IMG/VR virus record: IMGVR_UViG_3300023174_000094
Span: 1 to 64,000 of that record
Source of the DNA: a virus
Length of the DNA stretch: 64,000 bases
Reading direction: 5' to 3' (one strand)
Both the position numbers and the translations under genes were made by a program. The notes below the pieces were generated by a model, which worked only from the letters and a program-made list of their open reading frames with translations, ran no database searches and was not told where the DNA came from. Shown here in pieces: positions 24,381 through 31,429 of this stretch (the first letter of the stretch is position 1; each line of letters begins with the position of its first letter).

Positions 24381-24924
24381 TTTACATAGAGATGTTTTGG
24401 GTAAAACCCAATTCAGTATTCTAAAAGATGTAATATCTAGCGGGGAATTCCCGTGGTTTTTTCAGAGAGATACAACATACGGAACTGGCTTCAGCACCGA
24501 TTCCTCATATCATGGCTTCAGGCATTGTTTAATCAAAAATAATCAAAAGAACTCTGACTCTACAGAGTTATTTGTTCCAGTAGCATGGAGGGTGTGCGAT
24601 TTATTAAATGCGGAGATAGATACAATTTATTCTATGCATGTAAACTTAATTGAGAATTACAATAAAGTCTCTCCTCAGAGACCTCATACTGACAGAAGAT
24701 TAGACGAGCCAAATATTGATAAAATGTTTACTGCCATATTATACTTTGATCAGGCTGATGGAGATACTGTATTTTTTGATGATGATAAAGAAACGATAAT
24801 TTATCAACAGACTCCTATTGAAAATGCAATGATTATCTTTCCCGTAAAAACATGGCATTCTGGTACAAACCCTATTGTTTCTCCATATAGAAGAGTATTA
24901 AATATAAACATAACTATAAAATAA
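24331..24924 (+). CDS. 2OG-Fe(II) oxygenase in fibre cassette B
   Basis: 197 aa as drawn. RPHTDRRLDEP provides HxD, TWHSGTNP the distal His and SPYRRVLNI the 2-oxoglutarate-binding Arg, all in the order of prolyl-hydroxylase-like enzymes; FTAILYFDQADGDTVFFDD is the typical core strand pair. ATG 24331 overlaps the previous gene by 50 nt; TTG codons at 24361-24367 after GGAGT are alternative starts. It replaces the sulfotransferase of cassette A and precedes the Thr/Pro-rich surface protein, which could be a substrate. Confidence 0.8.
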   Translation: MPGMNQDWSGLLLQKFNLHRDVLGKTQFSILKDVISSGEFPWFFQRDTTYGTGFSTDSSYHGFRHCLIKNNQKNSDSTELFVPVAWRVCDLLNAEIDTIYSMHVNLIENYNKVSPQRPHTDRRLDEPNIDKMFTAILYFDQADGDTVFFDDDKETIIYQQTPIENAMIIFPVKTWHSGTNPIVSPYRRVLNINITIK

Positions 24925-24925
24925 T

Positions 24926-24955
24926 TTGTTAAATTTATAATTTATAGCTTATAAT
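24926..24955 (+). promoter_or_regulatory. promoter, leaderless GTG start at 24962
   Basis: TTGTTA (24926-24931), 18-nt spacer, perfect TATAAT (24950-24955), then GTG after 6 nt. No SD in the gap. Confidence 0.6.
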
Positions 24956-24961
24956 CTTTAT

Positions 24962-27721
24962 GTGAAGATTAACTTTCGTAAAGGTTCTTGGGCAATACTC
25001 CCTGCTTTAATTATATCTCTTGTATCTACATTTGTATCATCATCATACGCAGCTGCAACTTCTGTTTCTATTCCAAATGCGGGATTTGAAGACAATACCT
25101 TTACTGGCTGGTCAAGAGGATCACAGACAGGATCTCTTGGGGCATCAATTAATGGAAATGGTACTGGAGTAACCATATTCAATGGCTCTAGATTGTTTAG
25201 TCATGGTGCGCATTCAGCGATGGGTAGTCCAACACTTTCAAATGGAACAGAAAACCCATATTATGCACCTGCAGTAACAGCTGGAAATTGGAACTTCTCT
25301 CCGAAAGGTGGAACCTATGCTGTTGCTCTGCAACCAAAAAGTCAACAAACATTCAGTCAAGCAACTGCTGCGCTTGGTCTTTCTGGAACACAGGCATCAG
25401 CAATAATCGCACTTCTTTCAAGTCAAGCTTCTGCTTCTGGATTTGGCGGAGGAAATCCAACTGATGCTGCGTGGATTACTCGTGAGGTTGATCTTACTGC
25501 AGGAATAACTTATACAATGTCATGGAACTATATTGCAACTGATTATATTCCATATAATGACGGTTCTATAACATCACTAGTCGCTGTAAGTACAGCATCC
25601 ACTCCAGTCATAACTGTAAATAATTTTGTACAACCTTATGCCCTTCTTGGTTTTACTAATCCAGGAACTGGTGATTACTCAACAAACTCATACGGCTCAA
25701 CTGGCTGGCAAACTTCAACATATCAAGTCTCTGTTTCTGGAACTTATAAACTTGGTTTTGCTGTATTTAACCTAGATGATACAGCACTTTCACCAGTCTT
25801 GCTCGTTGATAACGAAACAGGTACAACTCAGACCTGCACTCAATCTGGAACATGCACAGCATTTGGTGGAGTTGAGGCTAATAATGAAACAGCCCCTACA
25901 GTTCCACAAACTACTACAATTCCACCTACAACCACTACAACTACAACAGTTCCATCTACTACAACGACTACCACTATTCCGCCTACAACTACGATAGCAC
26001 CAAATACCACCACAACAATGCCAGCTACAACTACTACAACAATACCAAGCGCAACTACTACTGTTGCGCCATATTTTAATTCAATTCAAAATTTAACAGC
26101 GACAGCAAATGAAAATGGGAGTGTAACTCTAGATTGGGATGCACCTAGCGCAAGCAACACACAGCCACACATGTATAACATTCTTTTTTATGATTTGAAT
26201 AATGGCGTTGAATCTGGTGGCTGGGGTGTCTGGACATATGCTACAAATACTACTTACACAATTAACACATCTACACAAACTGGTTACGGTTCTGTAAGAT
26301 TTAAAATTCAAGCAGGCACTGCCCCATGTGTGGGGGAGGGAAATGGGAATTGTCTATATGGTCCTCAAGAAGTTATTGACATAACAACATCTGAGCCAAC
26401 TACATCTACCACCACAACTAGTACAACCACCACGACCACCACGACCACCACCACTACTACAGTTCCAGACACTACAACGACCACAGTTCTTATAAATACA
26501 ACAGAGCCCCCAGATACTCAACCAGAGGTTATAGATCCACCAGAAACGCTCCCAGAGCCCCCTGCGGAGGTATTTCCACAGCCCAGCCCAGATATAATTC
26601 CAGATCCAGAGCCAATTGTTGAGGAAATACCTGCTGATACCACAAGCTCAATTCCTGAAGAAGTTGTTCCTGACACCAGTGTGCCAGTGGATACGACTAC
26701 CACTGAGCCAGAAATTGTGACTACAATTCCAGAAGAAGTGACTACAACTACAGAGCCAGTTGATACTACACCTGAAGAAGTGACTCCAGAAGAGGTAGCG
26801 GCGATTGTAGAAGAAATTACAAACGCTTCTGCTGAAGAAATTGTTTCTGTACTATCTGAATTAAGTACTGAAGAGGTCACGGCTGTAATTGAAAATATCT
26901 CAGCTGAGCAACTCACTGAAGTTCTTAACAACCTACCTGCGGAAGAAGTTATAAATCTAATTGAATCAATTGATTCTCCAGACGCTCTTGAAAACATTGT
27001 AGATGCAATTAGTGGAGAAACCATTAGTCCAGACACTGCAATTGCGGTTATTGCAAATGGTAATTTTAATGAAATACCGATTGATAAAATAACAGAAGTA
27101 TTTGCTGCGATTGAACCAAATCAATTTACAGAAGAACAGAAGTCAGAACTTGCTGCCGTACTTACAGAAGCCCCAACTGAGGTTAAGGAAGCGTTTGAAG
27201 AAGAAATTGACATCTATGGCGATGGGTTTGATGATTATACCCCAACAGGTTCTTCAATTGATGTTGGTACTCGTAAAACAGTTCTTGCTGCAGCAACAGC
27301 TATGGCAACAGTAGCTGCGGTTGGTACAGCAACATCTGGTGGAACTACTGGAGGCTCAGCTGGAGGTTCTGGTGGATCTGGAGGCTCTGGTGGTACAGAA
27401 GGTCGTTCCAAGAGAGAAGAAGAATCGGAAGATGGTTTTTCTGGAGAAATTGCTGGTCCAGGCGAAGATGACAATGAGGATTTTGCAAAAAATAGTATAT
27501 ACAAGTATTATACAAGGGAGGGTAAAGAAATGAAAAAGTTTAATTGGTTTGGTTTTAGCAAAAAAGTTTGGGACATCACTGCTGGATTGGGATTCACCCT
27601 CGCAGGAAGCCTTGTTGTTTATGTAACTCTTTCTGGAGTAACGCAGAAAATTGCTGGAATTGCAACGCTTACAGCTATTCTTGTACATTATGTACATGAA
27701 ATTCTAAAGAATGACAAATAA
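24962..27721 (+). CDS. secreted Thr/Pro-rich membrane-anchored surface protein
   Basis: 919 aa. Signal peptide at residues ~1-32 (basic RKGS, hydrophobic ALIISLVSTFVSSS, then SYAAA). Residues ~33-310 are a beta-sandwich-like ectodomain (FEDNTFTGWSRG ... LLVDNETG) as in carbohydrate-binding proteins. Two mucin-like Thr/Pro segments (~320-370 and ~480-520) flank an FN3-like domain. An acidic helical repeat region (~600-760), a Gly/Ser linker and a C-terminal segment with two membrane helices (~865-915) follow. It would be exported by the infected host and anchored in the membrane. GTG start, leaderless. Such Thr-rich linkers are common in actinobacterial surface proteins, suggesting host origin. 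Function unknown. Confidence 0.75.
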   Translation: MKINFRKGSWAILPALIISLVSTFVSSSYAAATSVSIPNAGFEDNTFTGWSRGSQTGSLGASINGNGTGVTIFNGSRLFSHGAHSAMGSPTLSNGTENPYYAPAVTAGNWNFSPKGGTYAVALQPKSQQTFSQATAALGLSGTQASAIIALLSSQASASGFGGGNPTDAAWITREVDLTAGITYTMSWNYIATDYIPYNDGSITSLVAVSTASTPVITVNNFVQPYALLGFTNPGTGDYSTNSYGSTGWQTSTYQVSVSGTYKLGFAVFNLDDTALSPVLLVDNETGTTQTCTQSGTCTAFGGVEANNETAPTVPQTTTIPPTTTTTTTVPSTTTTTTIPPTTTIAPNTTTTMPATTTTTIPSATTTVAPYFNSIQNLTATANENGSVTLDWDAPSASNTQPHMYNILFYDLNNGVESGGWGVWTYATNTTYTINTSTQTGYGSVRFKIQAGTAPCVGEGNGNCLYGPQEVIDITTSEPTTSTTTTSTTTTTTTTTTTTTVPDTTTTTVLINTTEPPDTQPEVIDPPETLPEPPAEVFPQPSPDIIPDPEPIVEEIPADTTSSIPEEVVPDTSVPVDTTTTEPEIVTTIPEEVTTTTEPVDTTPEEVTPEEVAAIVEEITNASAEEIVSVLSELSTEEVTAVIENISAEQLTEVLNNLPAEEVINLIESIDSPDALENIVDAISGETISPDTAIAVIANGNFNEIPIDKITEVFAAIEPNQFTEEQKSELAAVLTEAPTEVKEAFEEEIDIYGDGFDDYTPTGSSIDVGTRKTVLAAATAMATVAAVGTATSGGTTGGSAGGSGGSGGSGGTEGRSKREEESEDGFSGEIAGPGEDDNEDFAKNSIYKYYTREGKEMKKFNWFGFSKKVWDITAGLGFTLAGSLVVYVTLSGVTQKIAGIATLTAILVHYVHEILKNDK
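26396..26470 (+). repeat. ACC/ACG/ACT triplet-repeat tract coding poly-Thr
   Basis: Near-perfect run of Thr triplets (ACCACGACC-type units) inside the surface-protein gene; an earlier, less regular run lies at ~25909-26065. Such tracts expand or contract by whole triplets, changing linker length without frameshift. Confidence 0.7.
27516..27521 (+). promoter_or_regulatory. internal Shine-Dalgarno for nested holin candidate
   Basis: GGGAGG 8 nt before the in-frame ATG at 27530. Confidence 0.5.
27530..27721 (+). CDS. nested holin-like protein (internal start)
   Basis: In-frame internal ATG (codon 857 of the surface protein) with GGGAGG upstream. The 63-aa product begins MKKFNWFGFSKKVWD and has two hydrophobic segments (ITAGLGFTLAGSLVVYVTL and IAGIATLTAILVHYV) and a charged C-terminus, a class II holin layout. 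Two other small membrane genes and the endolysin follow at once, so this is probably part of the lysis cassette. Whether it is translated separately is inference. Confidence 0.5.
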   Translation: MKKFNWFGFSKKVWDITAGLGFTLAGSLVVYVTLSGVTQKIAGIATLTAILVHYVHEILKNDK

Positions 27722-27739
27722 ATAACTCTTAGATATACT
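27711..27739 (+). promoter_or_regulatory. promoter of lysis genes
   Basis: ATGACA, 17-nt spacer, TATACT, at the end of the surface-protein gene. Followed by the hairpin GCCC-gtt-GGGGC directly upstream of AAGGAGG. Confidence 0.5.
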
Positions 27740-27774
27740 ATTATCAACGCCCGTTGGGGCAAGGAGGTGGTCTT

Positions 27775-27972
27775 TTGTCTACTTTGTTGAATGAGTCAAA
27801 TAAGAAAATGGTTTCGTCTTGGGCGAGATCGTTTATTGGAGCTGCGCTTGCTGTCTACATGACAGGCAATCACGATCCTAAAGCAATTGCTACAGCAGGT
27901 GTTGCTGCTCTTGCACCAGTAATTATGCGTTGGTTGAATCCAAACGATAGCGCATTTGGTCGTACCAAGTAA
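27775..27972 (+). CDS. small membrane protein, holin candidate
   Basis: 65 aa from TTG 27775, which has AAGGAGG 7 nt upstream; an upstream TTG at 27754 would place the SD inside the gene. SWARSFIGAALAVYMTGN and IATAGVAALAPVIMRWL form two amphipathic to hydrophobic helices. I recall similar 'WARSF..A..A.Y..G..D.KAI..AG.AA..PV..R..NP' proteins beside actinophage endolysins. Holin or holin partner. Confidence 0.65.
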   Translation: MSTLLNESNKKMVSSWARSFIGAALAVYMTGNHDPKAIATAGVAALAPVIMRWLNPNDSAFGRTK

Positions 27973-27997
27973 TACTAAATTAAGTTTAGAGGTTTAA

Positions 27998-28255
27998 ATG
28001 GCACAAGTTAAGAATATTCTTTTGAGGATATTGGCTACATTTGCTGCATCGGGTTTAAGTGTAATCGGTGCTGGAGCTATAGCTAATGTACCTTTATGGA
28101 AAGCCTGCTTTATGGCAGGTATAGCTGGCGTTGCCGTGGTTGTGGAAGGACTCTCACGAGCATTCCTGGATGATGGTAAACTTAGTCTAGATGAAATTAA
28201 TGCGGTGTTTTCTAAAGTTGATAAAAAGAAACCCGCAGAAGGAGAAACTAAATAA
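27998..28255 (+). CDS. small membrane protein, holin candidate
   Basis: 85 aa with two hydrophobic helices (IATFAASGLSVIGAGAIA-like at ~10-28 and WKACFMAGIAGVAVVVEGL at ~34-52) and a charged, Lys-rich C-terminal tail (KVDKKKPAEGETK), the classic class II holin layout. It overlaps the endolysin start by one base (TAATG), which supports a lysis role. Confidence 0.72.
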   Translation: MAQVKNILLRILATFAASGLSVIGAGAIANVPLWKACFMAGIAGVAVVVEGLSRAFLDDGKLSLDEINAVFSKVDKKKPAEGETK

Positions 28256-28800
28256 TGAATAAAGTAGCATGGGATTATATTGTTCCAGTTAAACTTCCAG
28301 CCGACCTTAAAGGTGTAGAGCCTGGAAAGCTTCCAGCAAATCTTTTGAAGGCGGCAGCTGGCGGTGGAAAGCTTCATCATCGTGCATGTGATGCTTGGAA
28401 TGCAATGGTTGAGGCAGCCGCTGCTGAAGGAGTTGTTTTAAAACCGACTTCCAGCGGGGACACATATAGAGAATACGAGTTGCAAAAAAAAGGATTTCTA
28501 CAAAGATACAGTCTTCAAGATACGGGAACGGGTAAGACAAAAACTTTTGAAGGCAAGACTTGGTATTTGAAGAAGGGCATGGCGACATTGGCTACACCTG
28601 GTAAGTCACAGCATAACCTCGGTTTGGCTGTTGATATTCATAGTGCTGCAGAACCAAAACGACTTAATTGGTTAATCGCTAATGTTAAAAAGTTTGGATT
28701 CAGTTGGGAAGTAGTGCCTGAAGAGCCTTGGCATTTGCGTTATGTTTGTGGTGATGCTGTTCCTGAAGCAGTTAGTGCATGGGTTGCATCTAAAAAGTAA
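28255..28800 (+). CDS. endolysin, VanY/M15-type peptidase
   Basis: 181 aa. Zinc ligands H120 and D127 in SQHNLGLAVDI (SxHxxGxAxD motif) and H160 in EEPWHLRY, with E157 as catalytic base, identify an M15B-type D-Ala-D-Ala carboxypeptidase or L-Ala-D-Glu peptidase domain that cleaves peptidoglycan peptides. No signal peptide, so it depends on a holin to reach the wall. No separate cell-wall-binding domain is visible; the N-terminal ~40 aa may serve that function. It follows the holin candidates. Confidence 0.87.
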   Translation: MNKVAWDYIVPVKLPADLKGVEPGKLPANLLKAAAGGGKLHHRACDAWNAMVEAAAAEGVVLKPTSSGDTYREYELQKKGFLQRYSLQDTGTGKTKTFEGKTWYLKKGMATLATPGKSQHNLGLAVDIHSAAEPKRLNWLIANVKKFGFSWEVVPEEPWHLRYVCGDAVPEAVSAWVASKK

Positions 28801-28821
28801 ATTGCTGATATAACTAAAATT

Positions 28822-28830
28822 TGATAATAT
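28822..28830 (+). promoter_or_regulatory. extended -10 element upstream of 28846
   Basis: TGA-TAATAT; a second candidate, TGA-TATAAC, lies at 28806-28814. Unlike the leaderless starts, a normal SD (TAGGAG) follows at 28835-28840. Confidence 0.4.
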
Positions 28831-28845
28831 CTTATAGGAGATATT

Positions 28846-29184
28846 ATGGCTGCAAATAGGAATATTGATATTTATAAAGGTGATACTTATGTGCATGAGC
28901 TGCGTTTAAAAAATAGTTCTAATACTGCTATAAATATAAACTCTAGAACATACACTGGTCAAATTAGAAAAAAAAGAAATTCTGAAATTGTTTTAGCTCA
29001 ATTCACGACACAAATAACTGACGCTGCAAACGGTGTGGTTATTTTTTCTCTAACCCCAGTGCAAACATCTACCTTATCTGCGGGTATCTATGTTTATGAT
29101 TTTCAAGAGATAAATGCCTCAGTTGTAACAACATTGGTAACAGGTAATGTAACTGTTACTGGAGATGTTACTCGTGCCAGCTGA
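28846..29184 (+). CDS. BppU/fibre N-terminal-like structural protein
   Basis: 112 aa. RNIDIYKGDTYVHELRLKN followed by YTGQIRKKRNSEIV and VFSLTPVQTSTLSAGIYVYD has the layout of phage fibre or baseplate-attachment domains that start with an immunoglobulin-like fold. It is the first gene of the long fibre block and overlaps the next gene by 20 nt. Confidence 0.6.
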   Translation: MAANRNIDIYKGDTYVHELRLKNSSNTAININSRTYTGQIRKKRNSEIVLAQFTTQITDAANGVVIFSLTPVQTSTLSAGIYVYDFQEINASVVTTLVTGNVTVTGDVTRAS

Positions 29185-29470
29185 GTCTACAACCGTAAGA
29201 GTCACCACTGGTGATATCACTGCGTTAACGATTTCTAATGCATCTTCTAATTTAGTAGTTGCATCTGATATTACTTCTGTGACTGTACAACAATCTGCAA
29301 CTTCAGTTTTAAATGCAGTCCCAGCAACAATTGCAATGCCAAATGCTTTTGCAACATCAGCGCCAAGCGATGTTGCAAGATCATCAAGCGTAGGGGTGAG
29401 TTCGTTAGCGGCTAGAGCAGATCATGTTCATAGCGCAGCTAATTTATTAATGGATGGAGGAAATTACTAA
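29165..29470 (+). CDS. tail fibre-associated protein
   Basis: 101 aa. Val/Thr/Ser-rich repeats (VRVTTGDITALTISNASSNL, VVASDITSVTVQQSA), then ASRADHVHSA-like C-terminus (SSLAARADHVHSA), a motif common at fibre joints in phages. A GTG at 29174 is an alternative start that reduces the overlap with the upstream gene. Its stop overlaps the next ATG by one base. Confidence 0.6.
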   Translation: MLLVPAESTTVRVTTGDITALTISNASSNLVVASDITSVTVQQSATSVLNAVPATIAMPNAFATSAPSDVARSSSVGVSSLAARADHVHSAANLLMDGGNY

Positions 29471-31416
29471 TGGCGAATACGCTGAGAATTAAGAGAAGGG
29501 CGACTGGCAATGCTGGCGCACCTACAAGTTTGGAGAATGCAGAATTAGCATTTAACGAAGTAGATAATATTCTTTACTACGGTAAAGGAACTGGTGGAGC
29601 AGGCGGTACCGCTACCACTATTGAAGTAATTGGCGGTTATGGCGCTTTCTTGACGCTTACGAGCGATCAAACTGTTAGCGGTAATAAAACATTTAGTGGA
29701 AACACAATTGTTGCAACCCCAACCGCAAATGGTCATGCAGCTACCAAGCTCTATGTTGATAGCGCAATATCCAATGTAGCAACAGCGTTTACTGTTTCTG
29801 GAGACAGCGGTGTAAACCAAACTATTACATCTGGCGCAGATACATTAAATATTGCTGGCGGTGTTGGTCTTACATCGGTAGGAAGCAATACCGATACATT
29901 AACAATTAATCTTGACAACACAGCCGTTATCGCTGGCACATATGGCAACACATCTGCTGTTGGTGTGTTCACAGTTGACGCTCAAGGTCGTTTGACAGGA
30001 GCAACTAGCAATACAATTTCTATCTTGTCTTCACAAGTTAGTGATTTTACAGCAAATACAAGAGCATCAATCAGTGTTTCTGGAGATCTCGCCTATAATA
30101 CTACAACTGGCGTAATCAGCTTTACCAACGATGCTGGTGATATTGAATCAGTAACCGCTGGAACTGGATTATCTGGTGGTGGAACATCTGGTGCTGTTAC
30201 TTTGAATCTTGCCAATACCACTGTTACAGCCGCTACATATGGTAACGCATCTTCTGTAGGAGCATTTACTGTTGATGCACAGGGTCGTTTGACCAACGCA
30301 GTATCTACATCAATTTCAATCGCATCTAGCGCAGTTACTGACTTTACTGAAGCAGCACAAGATGCTGTAGGGAATGCAGTTGGCACAGGTCTTACCTATA
30401 CTGACTCAACAGGTGCAATTTCAGTAACAGCAAATACTTACGATGCATATGGTTCAGCCTCAACAGTTGCAGGGAATCTGACAACTCATACAGGAGCAAC
30501 AGAAGCTCATGGTGCAACAGGTGCAGTAGTTGGAACTACAAATGTTCAGACACTTACAAACAAGACTCTTACTACGCCAACCATCAATGGTCCAACCATT
30601 ACGGCAGTTGGTCAAACACCAGTTATTCATGGTATTTTGCTTCCAGCAACGCATAACATCATTTTTGAGGGAACGACAGATGATGCTTTTGAAACAACGC
30701 TGTATGTTGTAGACCCAACAGCCGACAGAACCGTAAGTCTTCCAGACGCAACTGGTACTGTAGCGCTTACTAATAATAAGCTTTCGGATTTTGCAGCTAC
30801 TTCATCATCAGAACTTGCTGGAATTATTTCAGATGAAACTGGCACTGGTGCTCTAGTATTTGCTAATACACCAACACTCATAACACCAAACATTGGTGCT
30901 GCTACTGGTACATCACTTGTTCTTTCAGGTGACTTAACAGTTAACGGTACAACAACGACTATTAACTCAACAGAAATCACAATTGATGACAAGAATCTTA
31001 CTCTCGGTTCAGTCGCAAGCCCAACAGATGCTGGCGCAGATGGCGGCGGTATCACTCTTAAGGGCGCAACAGATAAGACACTTAACTGGGTTGATGCTAC
31101 AGACGCTTGGACATCTTCTGAGCATTTCAATATTCTTGCTGGTAAGTCATTCTACATTGGGGGCTTGGCGGCACTTTCAAATACAACCTTGGGTTCAAGT
31201 ATTGTTACATCAAGCCTTACATCAGTAGGAACAATTGCTACTGGTACCTGGCAGGGAACTGCTGTTGGTATCGCTTATGGCGGTACTGGTTCAACAACTG
31301 CTGGTGATGCAAGAACTGCATTAGGTCTTGCAATTGGTTCAAATGTTCAAGCCTATAGTGCTCAGCTCACAGCTCTTGCTGCGAACACTGCTATAATTGA
31401 TGGTGGTACTTTTTAA
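29470..31416 (+). CDS. tail fibre protein
   Basis: 648 aa. N-terminal LRIKRRATGNAGAPTSLENA followed by ELAFNEVDNILYYGKG is a widespread phage fibre attachment domain. Repeats in the shaft (AGTYGNTSAVGVFTVDAQGR twice, GTGLSGGGTSGAVTLNLANT) suggest a trimeric beta-helix. The block TLTNKTLTTPTINGPTITAV to SLPDATGTV is shared with the 17798 protein, showing module exchange inside the genome. The C-terminus (GTGSTTAGDARTALGLAIGS) is typical of fibre tips. Confidence 0.8.
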   Translation: MANTLRIKRRATGNAGAPTSLENAELAFNEVDNILYYGKGTGGAGGTATTIEVIGGYGAFLTLTSDQTVSGNKTFSGNTIVATPTANGHAATKLYVDSAISNVATAFTVSGDSGVNQTITSGADTLNIAGGVGLTSVGSNTDTLTINLDNTAVIAGTYGNTSAVGVFTVDAQGRLTGATSNTISILSSQVSDFTANTRASISVSGDLAYNTTTGVISFTNDAGDIESVTAGTGLSGGGTSGAVTLNLANTTVTAATYGNASSVGAFTVDAQGRLTNAVSTSISIASSAVTDFTEAAQDAVGNAVGTGLTYTDSTGAISVTANTYDAYGSASTVAGNLTTHTGATEAHGATGAVVGTTNVQTLTNKTLTTPTINGPTITAVGQTPVIHGILLPATHNIIFEGTTDDAFETTLYVVDPTADRTVSLPDATGTVALTNNKLSDFAATSSSELAGIISDETGTGALVFANTPTLITPNIGAATGTSLVLSGDLTVNGTTTTINSTEITIDDKNLTLGSVASPTDAGADGGGITLKGATDKTLNWVDATDAWTSSEHFNILAGKSFYIGGLAALSNTTLGSSIVTSSLTSVGTIATGTWQGTAVGIAYGGTGSTTAGDARTALGLAIGSNVQAYSAQLTALAANTAIIDGGTF

Positions 31417-31429
31417 CTAAGAGGCTTAA

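Noticed and set aside
26518-27036. Long leftward open frame opposite the surface-protein gene
   Set aside because: It mirrors repetitive Thr/Pro/Glu codons and has Ser/Val-rich low complexity, typical of an antisense shadow.
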